NCBI GenBank assembly: GCA_017652545.1
Contig: JAGCAV010000458.1
Span: 1 to 5,439, forward strand
DNA from: Lachnospiraceae bacterium
Lineage (GTDB): Bacteria > Bacillota_A > Clostridia > Lachnospirales > Lachnospiraceae
Reading direction: 5' to 3'
DNA length: 5,439 nt
Within the stretch, counting starts at the first letter, position 1, and every line of letters begins with the position of its first letter. Below the pieces are notes generated by a model, which saw only the letters and a list, made by a program, of their open reading frames with translations, was not told where the DNA came from and searched no databases. The translations under genes and the position numbers were made by a program. Positions 1-5,028 of this stretch are shown here, one piece after another.

Positions 1-1
1 C

Positions 2-274
2 GCCTACACCCCGTGCAACTGCGCGGAGCGGACCGCTTTCTTTAAAGCTGTCAGTGAGGGTGAAAAAGACTTCCGGGCAATCTGCGTCGTTGGCGGAAAG
101 CAAGGTGTCCTGACGGAATATGCCCCGCCCTGCGGCGTCTGTCTGCAAGTCATGATGGAATTCTGCGATCCGGATACATTTGAGATCATCCTGGCCACCG
201 ATGAAGAGCACTATGTGATCCGCACGCTCAAAGAACTGCTTCCGATGGGATTCGGACCCGGCAACCTGTCATAA
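2..274 (+). CDS. cdd: cytidine deaminase, 5' end cut by window edge
   Basis: Zinc-dependent hydrolase that converts cytidine and deoxycytidine to uridine and deoxyuridine in cytoplasmic pyrimidine salvage. The visible 90 residues carry CNCAERTAFFKAV near the left edge, where the Cys of CAE is a zinc ligand and the Glu the proton shuttle. They also carry PCGVC at bases 128-142, which supplies the other two zinc cysteines. This all-Cys ligand set, with Arg directly after CAE, fits the short tetrameric Bacillus-type enzyme of about 136 residues, so roughly the first 46 residues are missing. The C-terminus LKELLPMGFGPGNLS is typical of clostridial homologues. The residue after PCGVC is Leu, where Arg is common (PCxxCRQ). 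The stop is followed 17 bases later by guaD, so the two are probably cotranscribed. Family assignment is secure; a relative such as blasticidin deaminase is less likely. Confidence 0.93.
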   Translation, partial: AYTPCNCAERTAFFKAVSEGEKDFRAICVVGGKQGVLTEYAPPCGVCLQVMMEFCDPDTFEIILATDEEHYVIRTLKELLPMGFGPGNLS

Positions 275-291
275 GAAAGGATGGATCAGGC

Positions 292-1563
292 ATGGTGGAA
301 AAGAGAGAAAAAGACGTCACGATCCTGAAAGGAACCATCATTCACACACCGTCAAAAGACAGGTTCGAATGCCATGAAGGCGCTTACCTGATCGGCGAAA
401 GCGGCAGGGTAACCGGTATCTTTGACCGGATCCCGGAACAGTACCGCAATGTGCCCGTGCGTGATTACGGAAAATGCATGATCATTCCCGGCCTGTCCGA
501 CACCCATGTTCACGCGCCGCAGTTTGCGTACCGCGGCCTCGGGACGGACATGCAGCTGATGGACTGGCTGAACACCTACGCGTTCCCCACGGAAGCCGGG
601 TTTGCGGACATGGGGTTTGCAGAAACCGTATACAGTGCGTTTGCCGACGAGCTTGTCCGCAACGGAACCGTCAGGGCGGTCGTTTTCGCGACGCTGCATG
701 TGCCCGCCACGATCCGGTTGATGGAGATCCTGGAAGAGAGGAAGATCAGGGCGCTGGTCGGAAAAGTCAACATGGATACCCTCTCACCCGACTGCCTGTG
801 TGAGACGCCGGAAGAATCGCTCGCTGCCACCCGGAGATGGCTGGAGGAGACGAAGGACCGTTTCCGGTATGTGAAGCCGGCTGTTACCCCACGGTTTATT
901 CCCACCTGTTCGGATCAGGTGCTGGAGGGGACCGGGAAGCTGGCAGCGGAATTTGACGTTCCGATCCATTCCCACATCTCGGAGGATCTTGGGGAGATGG
1001 CGATCTCGCGCAGCCGCCATCCGGAATACGACAATGACGGAGATGTATATGATCATTTCGGCCTGCTGACGGACAGGACCGTCATGGCACACTTTCTCTA
1101 TCCCACAGAACACGAACTGGAGCTGATCAGGGACCGCGGCGTGACCATCGCCTGCTGTGCCCAGTCCCACGGAAATGTGGCAGCCGGCATTGCGAAGACC
1201 AGACGGATGCTGGACATGGGCATTAAGGTCGGCCTTGGCAGCGACATTGCCGGCGGCTGCAGCGTCAGCATCTTCCGGGCGATGTCAGATGCGCTGTACA
1301 TGTCGAAGCTCCGGTATCTGGAGAGCGGAAAGACCGAGAACTTCCTCACGGCGTCGGAAGCATTCTATCTGGGCACCGTCGGAGGCGGACAGCTCTTCGG
1401 AAAGACAGGATGTTTCCTGCCCGGATATGAAATGGATGCGCTGGTCATTGACGACACCAGCCTTGCGATCCCCGGGGAGCGCCGGACCAGCGAAGAGCGG
1501 ATCGAGCGGGTCATTCATCTCGCGGACGATCGAAATGTGATTGAAAGAGTAAAACCGGAATGA
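292..1563 (+). CDS. guaD: guanine deaminase-family amidohydrolase
   Basis: Predicted to hydrolyse guanine to xanthine and ammonia in purine salvage or degradation, as a cytoplasmic metal-dependent amidohydrolase. The 423 residues follow human and bacterial guanine deaminase almost end to end. The metal motif is SDTHVHAPQ (H72, H74, and Q77 which contacts guanine in the family). FPTEAGF, VGKVNMD and VTPRF follow, with R201 as the family's substrate arginine. HSHISE supplies ligand H228 and catalytic E231, VMAH supplies H267, and GLGSDIAGG supplies metal ligand D318. The C-terminal HLADDRNV matches the usual YLGDDRN. Two oddities: the usual AHCPxSN is ACCAQSH at 287-293, and the protein stops soon after DDRN, without the common final strand. 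AAAGGA at 276-281 lies 10 bases before the ATG. It follows cdd and overlaps the next gene by ATGA. Another aminopurine or pterin as substrate cannot be excluded. Confidence 0.88.
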   Translation: MVEKREKDVTILKGTIIHTPSKDRFECHEGAYLIGESGRVTGIFDRIPEQYRNVPVRDYGKCMIIPGLSDTHVHAPQFAYRGLGTDMQLMDWLNTYAFPTEAGFADMGFAETVYSAFADELVRNGTVRAVVFATLHVPATIRLMEILEERKIRALVGKVNMDTLSPDCLCETPEESLAATRRWLEETKDRFRYVKPAVTPRFIPTCSDQVLEGTGKLAAEFDVPIHSHISEDLGEMAISRSRHPEYDNDGDVYDHFGLLTDRTVMAHFLYPTEHELELIRDRGVTIACCAQSHGNVAAGIAKTRRMLDMGIKVGLGSDIAGGCSVSIFRAMSDALYMSKLRYLESGKTENFLTASEAFYLGTVGGGQLFGKTGCFLPGYEMDALVIDDTSLAIPGERRTSEERIERVIHLADDRNVIERVKPE

Positions 1564-2141
1564 ACCATCCATTAACAGACAGCAAAAAACAGCTCCGAAA
1601 GCAGATACAGGAGAAGATCCGCCGGCTGGACGCGGCATATACAGCCGAAGCTGATGCCCGGATCGTCAGGAATCTTCTCTCCCTTCCGGAATACCGTGCG
1701 GCCGGGACCGTCTTCTGCTTCGTGGGTACGGATCATGAGATCAACACGGTTCCTTTTCTCAGGCAGTCCCTCGATGACGGAAAAACGCTTTGCGTCCCTC
1801 TCTGCGTCGGAAAAAGAACCATGGAGGCACGGCAGATCACATCCCTCTCCCAGTTGAAGACCGGGTTTTACGGCATTTCGGAGCCGGATCCGGATACTTC
1901 TCCGAAAGTGGATCCCCGCTCCATCGGCTTTGCCGTCATTCCCTGCGTGACCTGCTCCCGTTCCGGAGACCGTCTGGGCCACGGCGGGGGATATTATGAT
2001 GTTTTCTTCAGCCTCTGCCCGGACATTCCTTCCGCCATGATCTGCCGGGAAGCCGTTATGTGCGAAGATATCCCGCGGGAAGCCCATGATCTGGCCTTTC
2101 CGGTTGTTGTGACAGAGGCGGGGGTATATCGGAAGAAATAG
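1560..2141 (+). CDS. ygfA: 5-formyltetrahydrofolate cyclo-ligase (MTHFS family)
   Basis: ATP-dependent enzyme that converts 5-formyl-THF to 5,10-methenyl-THF, returning a storage or inhibitory folate to the one-carbon pool in the cytoplasm. The 193 residues fit the family length of about 180-200. The N-terminal SKKQLRKQI holds the nucleotide-binding Lys and Arg (K9/K10, R13). HEINTVPFL at 59-67 is the folate-side segment. The signature RLGHGGGYYD at 138-147 is the family's phosphate-binding GxGGGYYD loop. The end, IPREAHDLAF followed by VVVTEAGV, matches the usual P.E.HD and TE.GV pattern. The start ATG shares ATGA with the guaD stop, and GAAAGAG inside guaD (1543-1549) can serve as its ribosome binding site, so translational coupling is likely. 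It is the last gene of the plus-strand run and is followed by the bidirectional terminator. Some family members annotated as thiamine-linked exist, but the full motif set supports the folate role. Confidence 0.92.
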   Translation: MNHPLTDSKKQLRKQIQEKIRRLDAAYTAEADARIVRNLLSLPEYRAAGTVFCFVGTDHEINTVPFLRQSLDDGKTLCVPLCVGKRTMEARQITSLSQLKTGFYGISEPDPDTSPKVDPRSIGFAVIPCVTCSRSGDRLGHGGGYYDVFFSLCPDIPSAMICREAVMCEDIPREAHDLAFPVVVTEAGVYRKK

Positions 2142-2145
2142 ACTT

Positions 2146-2201
2146 ACCTCGTTCTTACGAGCCACGCGCACCTCGTTCTTAACGAGCCACGCGCACCTCG
2201 T
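2146..2201 (+). repeat. tandem 24/25-base repeat with a partial third copy
   Basis: Two nearly identical units lie head to tail (2146-2169 and 2170-2194), differing by one inserted A. A third copy begins at 2195 and diverges after ACCTCGT. Each full unit is a small hairpin followed by CCACGCGC: CTCGT/ACGAG with a TCTT loop in unit 1 (2148-2161), and CTCGTT/AACGAG with a CTT loop in unit 2 (2172-2186). It begins five bases after the stop of the folate gene. No reading frame of substance runs through it. Function is unknown; it resembles a repetitive extragenic palindrome more than a gene. Confidence 0.8.
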
Positions 2202-2234
2202 GAGCAGAGCTCACTCGGTCGCGGCTGTCGCCGC
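2200..2234. repeat. two further short hairpins in the convergent intergenic region
   Basis: GTGAGC and GCTCAC pair around AGA (2200-2214), and GCGGC and GCCGC pair around TGTC (2221-2234). With the tandem units to the left and the terminator to the right, they make a continuous string of stem-loops. Neither has a T-tract on either strand, so neither is an intrinsic terminator by itself. Confidence 0.6.
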
Positions 2235-2238
2235 ATAC

Positions 2239-2296
2239 AAAAAACGGAGCCTGCCCCTCTTACGAACGAGTTCGTATCGGGACAGGCTCTTTTTTT
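2239..2296. terminator. bidirectional intrinsic terminator between convergent operons
   Basis: The outer stem is AGCCTGCCCC (2248-2257) with GGGACAGGCT (2279-2288). On the plus-strand RNA it has one C-A mismatch; on the minus-strand RNA the same position is a G-U wobble, so the hairpin is slightly better in the rplT direction. A second stem TACGAA/TTCGTA (2261-2266 with 2271-2276) caps it around CGAG. Seven Ts follow on the plus strand (2290-2296), and six As (2239-2244) give a U-tract on the minus strand. It sits between the stops of the folate gene and rplT and can end both transcripts. Confidence 0.9.
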
Positions 2297-2298
2297 GT

Positions 2299-2317
2299 GC
2301 GTGGCTCGTAGCTAACG
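2299..2317 (-). repeat. inverted copy of the intergenic repeat, running into the rplT stop
   Basis: Read on the minus strand, 2310-2299 is TACGAGCCACGC, an exact 12-base match to 2156-2167 of the first tandem unit. The preceding CGTTAGC resembles the CGTTCT part of that unit. It is therefore an inverted partner flanking the terminator on the other side. The copy extends over the rplT stop codon (2312-2314) and the last Arg codon, so the end of rplT is made of repeat sequence. Confidence 0.7.
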
Positions 2318-2680
2318 CGGACCGTATGCTAATTTGCTCTTTGCAAGCTCTGCCAGAGAGGCGAAGCCCTCTGCATCGTTGATGGCCATGTCGGCCAGGA
2401 CTTTTCTGTTCAGTTCAACTTCAGCCAGCTTCAGGCCGTACATGAACTTGCTGTAGGAAAGACCGTTCATACGGGCTGCTGCGTTGATACGCGCGATCCA
2501 CAGCTGTCTGAACTGACGCTTTCTCTCTTTTCTTCCCGCGTAAGCAGTGGTGAGTGCTCTCATGACAGACTGCTTCGCGATCCTGTACTGTTTTGATCTG
2601 GCTCCTCTGTAACCTTTGGCCAGCTTTAATACTCTGTTATGCTTTTTCCTGGCGTTCAATCCGCCTTTAATTCTTGCCAT
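2312..2680 (-). CDS. rplT: 50S ribosomal protein bL20
   Basis: Early-assembly 23S rRNA-binding protein of the large subunit. In Bacillus it is also the repressor of its own infC-rpmI-rplT operon. The 122 residues begin [24 protein letters not shown]. They contain the highly conserved [24 protein letters not shown] block in the middle and a basic N-terminal half, with the globular RNA-binding half after it ([14 protein letters not shown]). The family is usually about 117-119 residues; the extra AYGPR at the end is encoded partly by the intergenic repeat that crosses the stop. AGGAGG at 2690-2695 with a 9-base spacer decides the start. It is the last gene of the operon and is followed by the bidirectional terminator. 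Identification is unambiguous. Confidence 0.98.
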   Translation of the reverse strand: MARIKGGLNARKKHNRVLKLAKGYRGARSKQYRIAKQSVMRALTTAYAGRKERKRQFRQLWIARINAAARMNGLSYSKFMYGLKLAEVELNRKVLADMAINDAEGFASLAELAKSKLAYGPR

Positions 2681-2840
2681 GTCTTAATTCCTCCTGAAAT
2701 CTATGCTATACGAAGCATTGCCTGCCACAGCTTTACGGCTGTTCCTTCTGCCGCCCGTGATCCGGCCGGCTCCTTAAGAAACCTGCTCAGGCTGCTCCGC
2801 CTCATCATCAAATTCTGAAATACCGTGTCCCCGCTGCACC
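2681..2840 (-). other. 160-base rpmI-rplT spacer with small hairpins
   Basis: These two genes are often close together, so a spacer of this size stands out. On the transcribed strand it can form ACAGC/GCTGT around six bases (2727-2742) and ATGCT/AGCAT around six bases (2703-2718). The second lies just ahead of the rplT ribosome binding site (2690-2695). There is no hairpin with a U-tract and no clear promoter. It may be an RNA processing or translational control region, but nothing in it is recognised as a known element. Confidence 0.45.
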
Positions 2841-3038
2841 TTACAGATACGGAAGGATCTTCTTCATGTTCTGAGCGTTTGTTGCATCCGTGATCGTTGC
2901 TTTTCTCAGATTTCTCTTTCTCTTCGTGGACTTCTTGGTTAAGATATGGCTCTTGTAAGCTTTATTTCTCTTTAACAGACCAGTCCCGGTCTTCTTGAAG
3001 CGCTTTGCAGCGGCTCTGCTGGTTTTCATTTTCGGCAT
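2841..3038 (-). CDS. rpmI: 50S ribosomal protein bL35
   Basis: Small, highly basic large-subunit protein of 65 residues, the normal family length. The sequence starts [20 protein letters not shown], then runs through the conserved [21 protein letters not shown] to a short C-terminus ending KKILPYL. An upstream in-frame ATG at 3044 would add Met-Ile, but it lies only two bases from the AGGAGG at 3047-3052. The ATG at 3038 has an 8-base spacer and gives the universal MPKMK start, so it is chosen. It lies between infC and rplT in the standard operon order. A structured 101-base region separates it from infC. Confidence 0.97.
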   Translation of the reverse strand: MPKMKTSRAAAKRFKKTGTGLLKRNKAYKSHILTKKSTKRKRNLRKATITDATNAQNMKKILPYL

Positions 3039-3074
3039 GATCATATCCTCCTTATACTAAAACATGTTTTGTTG

Positions 3075-3123
3075 CTTCTCAGTCAGCCCGGAACAGAAGC
3101 TGCCAGGGCATACGACTGAAAAG
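3075..3123 (-). promoter_or_regulatory. infC-rpmI intercistronic stem-loop
   Basis: On the transcribed strand, CTTTTCAGTC (3123-3114) pairs with GACTGAGAAG (3084-3075) over ten positions, one of them G-U. After an asymmetric internal loop, GCCC/GGGC (3109-3106 with 3089-3086) continues the helix. No U-tract follows, so it is not an intrinsic terminator. It ends 22 bases before the rpmI ribosome binding site. A 12-base palindrome AAAACATGTTTT (3059-3070) lies between the two. Possible roles, all inferred, are an RNase processing site, mRNA protection, or a second L20 contact as in E. coli, where L20 sites lie inside the operon. Confidence 0.55.
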
Positions 3124-3139
3124 TCATGCATGCAGTTCC

Positions 3140-3646
3140 TCACTTCTTTGCAGACAAGAAGATCGTCAGGGAACGTCCCTCCTGCTTGATGGGTTTATCC
3201 ACTCCGGCAATATCTTCACAGGATTTGGCAAAATCCTCCAATATGTATCTGCTGTCATGCATGTGTGCCATTTCACGTCCTCTGAAGCGAAGCGTTACCT
3301 TTACCTTATTCCCCTTCTCCAGGAATTTCCGTGCGGCAGTCGTCTTCGTATTCAGATCGTTGACGTCAATATTCGGTGATAGTCTGATTTCCTTGATCTC
3401 AATCGTTTTCTGCTTCTTCTTGGCTTCCTTCTCCTTGCGAGCCATTTCATAGCGGAATTTTCCGTAATCAATAATCTTGCATACAGGCGGCTTGGCTGTG
3501 GGCGCGACCTTGACAAGGTCAAGCTCCGCTTCCTGAGCAAGTTTGAAAGCATCCCTGGCGGACATAATGCCCAGCTGCTCTCCGTTCACCCCAATTACAC
3601 GAACCTCTCTGTCACGGATCTGTTCGTTGATCATTAAATCGCTGAT
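3140..3646 (-). CDS. infC: translation initiation factor IF-3, AUC start
   Basis: Binds the 30S subunit, blocks early subunit joining and rejects wrong start codons and initiator tRNAs. The N-domain holds INEQIRDREVRVI and the signature VAPTAKPPVCKIIDYGKFRYE (about residues 47-67). A Lys-rich linker (ARKEKEAKKKQK) follows, then the C-domain with IRLSPNID, RKFLEKGNKVKVTLRFRGRE and the end FLSAKK. The ATG at 3634 lies 18 bases from the only good ribosome binding site (GGGAGGTG, 3658-3651), which is too far. An in-frame AUC at 3646 has a normal distance and gives (M)SDLMINEQ, matching the Bacillus form that starts at AUU with ISKDFIINEQ. The product is then 168 residues. Rare start codons are a known autoregulatory trait of infC. 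It is the first gene of infC-rpmI-rplT behind a long attenuator leader. Confidence 0.96.
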   Translation of the reverse strand: MSDLMINEQIRDREVRVIGVNGEQLGIMSARDAFKLAQEAELDLVKVAPTAKPPVCKIIDYGKFRYEMARKEKEAKKKQKTIEIKEIRLSPNIDVNDLNTKTTAARKFLEKGNKVKVTLRFRGREMAHMHDSRYILEDFAKSCEDIAGVDKPIKQEGRSLTIFLSAKK

Positions 3647-3658
3647 AGTACACCTCCC
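3644..3658 (-). promoter_or_regulatory. infC ribosome binding site with AUC start codon
   Basis: GGGAGGTG (3658-3651) is a strong match to the anti-Shine-Dalgarno sequence. The next in-frame start-like codon is AUC at 3646-3644, six bases after GGAGG. The first ATG is 18 bases away. Spacing and similarity of the extra residues to other IF3 N-termini both point to AUC. By the known IF3 mechanism, high IF3 would discriminate against this codon and lower its own translation. Confidence 0.85.
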
Positions 3659-3676
3659 AAATATGACGACACAATT

Positions 3677-3704
3677 AAAAAGTGGATAACAAAGTTATCC
3701 ACCT
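3677..3704 (-). terminator. leader attenuator (intrinsic terminator) of infC
   Basis: On the transcribed strand, GTGGATAAC (3702-3694) pairs perfectly with GTTATCCAC (3690-3682) around a UUU loop and is followed by five Us (3681-3677). A G-U and an A-U pair can extend the base of the helix. It lies 24 bases before the infC ribosome binding site, so it would stop transcription before the gene. The stem is AT-rich, as expected for a switchable terminator. It also lies in the path of any read-through from ftsQ. Confidence 0.88.
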
Positions 3705-3826
3705 GAAAATCCATCAAACAGTTCCGGCCTTGCTTCCGGGGATCCCGACAGGACCCGGCTCTTCAAAAGATGCACGGAATTCTGATGCTGATCATTGACC
3801 TCGGACACCTGCCTCGCGCCCGGGTG

Positions 3827-3840
3827 AGAGTGGATACTCT
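3827..3840 (-). promoter_or_regulatory. candidate antiterminator arm in the infC leader
   Basis: The leader segment UAUCCACU (3836-3829) is an exact repeat of the 3' arm of the terminator (3688-3681). It can therefore pair with GGUGGAUA (3703-3696), the terminator 5' arm, over eight positions including one G-U, and so prevent the terminator. The same segment lies in its own small hairpin, AGAGU/ACUCU with loop AUCC, which could hide or present it. This gives two exclusive states. The model is inferred from complementarity. Confidence 0.65.
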
Positions 3841-3863
3841 GCTTCCTGTTTACAGCCTTGAAT

Positions 3864-3892
3864 AATCTACCACGCGGCGCGGGACCTGTCAA
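3864..3892 (-). promoter_or_regulatory. sigma-A type promoter of infC-rpmI-rplT
   Basis: The -35 is a perfect TTGACA (3892-3887), the spacer is 17 bases, and the -10 is TAGATT (3869-3864, four of six consensus positions). TG one base before the -10 makes it an extended -10. Transcription would start near 3858. The -35 begins seven bases after the ftsQ stop codon, so the upstream promoter face overlaps the end of ftsQ. Confidence 0.88.
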
Positions 3893-3899
3893 TACCTTT

Positions 3900-4991
3900 T
3901 TACTGGGCAAGCGTACCCGTGTGCGGATCGATCTCGTTCCAGTACGCATCCATGACATTGCCGTTCTCATTGACGTAGCATCCGTCGATCGGATTGCCGT
4001 ATTTATCCACGACCTGACCGTTCACAACGTGCGCATCGTAGCGAAGCGTTCCGGACGAGTCGAAGACCATGAACGCATCCAGGCCGACCTGGCCGGAATT
4101 ATCAGCTTCCTCCTGGCCGCCTTCATCCGTTCCTTCGGGCTGCTCCTGCCACTCGCCGCTTCCGGAATCATCTGCGGCAGCTTCTCCCGAATCATCGCCG
4201 GCAGACTGCTCACCGGTATCATCGCCGACTGTCTCTTCAACATACGGTTCTGTCTCTTCCGCAGCACTGAAGGTCACAGTCTCATAGCGGCCGGTGAAGG
4301 CTGTCATATTCAGCGTACCTGTCTGGTTTGCCACTTTCGGATAGATGGTTGCCAGATTCGAGACTTTCTCCTCCAGGTATTCATCCTGTCCCAGTTCGAC
4401 CGTGACATTTCCGATCGTTACGGTAATGTTGTGGTTCTCATCAAATTCGATGGCATCGGCATCCAGTCCGGAATCCATCATCAGCCGGCTGATGCTGAGC
4501 ATGGTACGCAGAAGCGCTGAACCGGTGATCGGCAGTTTCTGGAACAGCACCGGCTCATCCATGGTTACTCCGGTCACCAGCATCGGTCCTTCTATCACTT
4601 CATCGGTTATTTCCAGCACGGTTCCGTCCGCGTCAAAGTAAACATTGTTCCCGCCGTACTGCACATATCCGATCAGTCTTTTTTCCTGTACGATCACGCG
4701 CACTTCGGAAGGTGACACGATCTTGGCCTGGATGGAACTCAGATAAGGCGCTTTCGTATCTGTCGTCACATTTCTGTACTTCCAGGAGAACCACAGCGTG
4801 TTGCCCGCCTTGAAATCATCACACAGATCATACCGGATCCGGTCTGCACTGTACCGGTCATTTCCGACCACCGTAAACTGTCTGATCTGAAACACACTCA
4901 GCAGTATCAGGACAACAAGAGACAGCACCAGCAGGGTGCCTACAATCATCCATGCTCTTCTCAGTCCTGTGCTCATGCGTCTTCTGTTCAT
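3900..4991 (-). CDS. ftsQ: cell division protein FtsQ/DivIB with acidic C-terminal extension
   Basis: Single-pass divisome protein that links early and late division proteins through its extracellular domains. The N-terminus is short and basic (MNRRRMSTGLRRAW), followed by a transmembrane helix at about 14-34. Next come a POTRA domain from about 37 (FTVVGNDRYSADRIRYDL) to the EKRLIGYV region near 110, and a beta domain ending in GTLNMTAFTGRYETVTFS near 242. The remaining 120 or so residues are unusual: a Glu/Asp/Gly/Ser-rich linker at 244-301, then a compact C-terminal piece with two similar units, VVNGQVVDKYGNPID and VNENGNVMDAYWNEID. AGGGGA at 5005-5000 lies eight bases before the chosen ATG. 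It follows murD by 37 bases, as in division and cell-wall clusters, but ftsA and ftsZ do not follow. Domain order, not sequence identity, carries the assignment. Confidence 0.88.
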   Translation of the reverse strand: MNRRRMSTGLRRAWMIVGTLLVLSLVVLILLSVFQIRQFTVVGNDRYSADRIRYDLCDDFKAGNTLWFSWKYRNVTTDTKAPYLSSIQAKIVSPSEVRVIVQEKRLIGYVQYGGNNVYFDADGTVLEITDEVIEGPMLVTGVTMDEPVLFQKLPITGSALLRTMLSISRLMMDSGLDADAIEFDENHNITVTIGNVTVELGQDEYLEEKVSNLATIYPKVANQTGTLNMTAFTGRYETVTFSAAEETEPYVEETVGDDTGEQSAGDDSGEAAADDSGSGEWQEQPEGTDEGGQEEADNSGQVGLDAFMVFDSSGTLRYDAHVVNGQVVDKYGNPIDGCYVNENGNVMDAYWNEIDPHTGTLAQ

Positions 4992-5028
4992 GTTCTTATT
5001 CCCCTGAATGCATTCACCGTTCCGGACA

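Larger units (their letters stand above)
3659..3858 (-). ncRNA. infC leader RNA, probable L20 leader
   Basis: The untranslated stretch from the predicted transcription start (about 3858) to the infC ribosome binding site precedes the gene block whose leader binds L20 in Firmicutes. Visible structure in transcript order: CTGT/ACAG; AGAGT/ACTCT around ATCC (3840-3827); TGAT/ATCA around CAGC; a GC-rich stem CCGGG..CCCGG with an inner UCC/GGA pair (within 3757-3735); and the intrinsic terminator at 3702-3682. In Bacillus subtilis, L20 binds a rRNA-like fold in this leader and promotes early termination. I infer the same here from position and architecture; I could not align it to the family model. 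Confidence 0.75.

Noticed and set aside
1572..2171. 199-residue open frame on the minus strand opposite the folate cyclo-ligase gene
   Set aside because: The plus strand encodes an enzyme with complete family motifs. The antisense frame has no ribosome binding site of note and starts inside the intergenic repeat.
2146..2234. CRISPR-like array
   Set aside because: The units are adjacent with no unique spacers, differ in length and number too few copies.
2200..2382. 60-residue plus-strand open frame through the convergent intergenic region
   Set aside because: It runs through the terminator hairpin and its T-tract and into antisense rplT, so it would be translated across a transcription stop.
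2701..2808. Open frame of 35 codons on the minus strand inside the rpmI-rplT spacer
   Set aside because: It starts at a double ATG with no ribosome binding site before it, has no recognisable sequence, and overlaps the hairpins of the spacer.
3039..3044. Upstream ATG that would extend bL35 by Met-Ile
   Set aside because: It is only two bases from the ribosome binding site, while the next ATG has normal spacing and gives the universal MPKMK start.
3045..3080. Internal promoter before rpmI (TAGTATAAG as a -10)
   Set aside because: The match lies directly against the ribosome binding site and has no -35 at suitable distance, so it would leave almost no leader.
3681..3703. Two inverted TTATCCAC words that resemble DnaA boxes (TTATCCACA)
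   Set aside because: They are the arms of a perfect hairpin followed by a U-tract in the infC leader, which explains them fully. There is no dnaA or dnaN gene, AT-rich unwinding region or further box cluster nearby.
3858..4520. 220-residue open frame on the plus strand opposite ftsQ
   Set aside because: It is antisense to a recognisable FtsQ over nearly its whole length, its beginning lies on the infC promoter, and the peptide resembles no known family.
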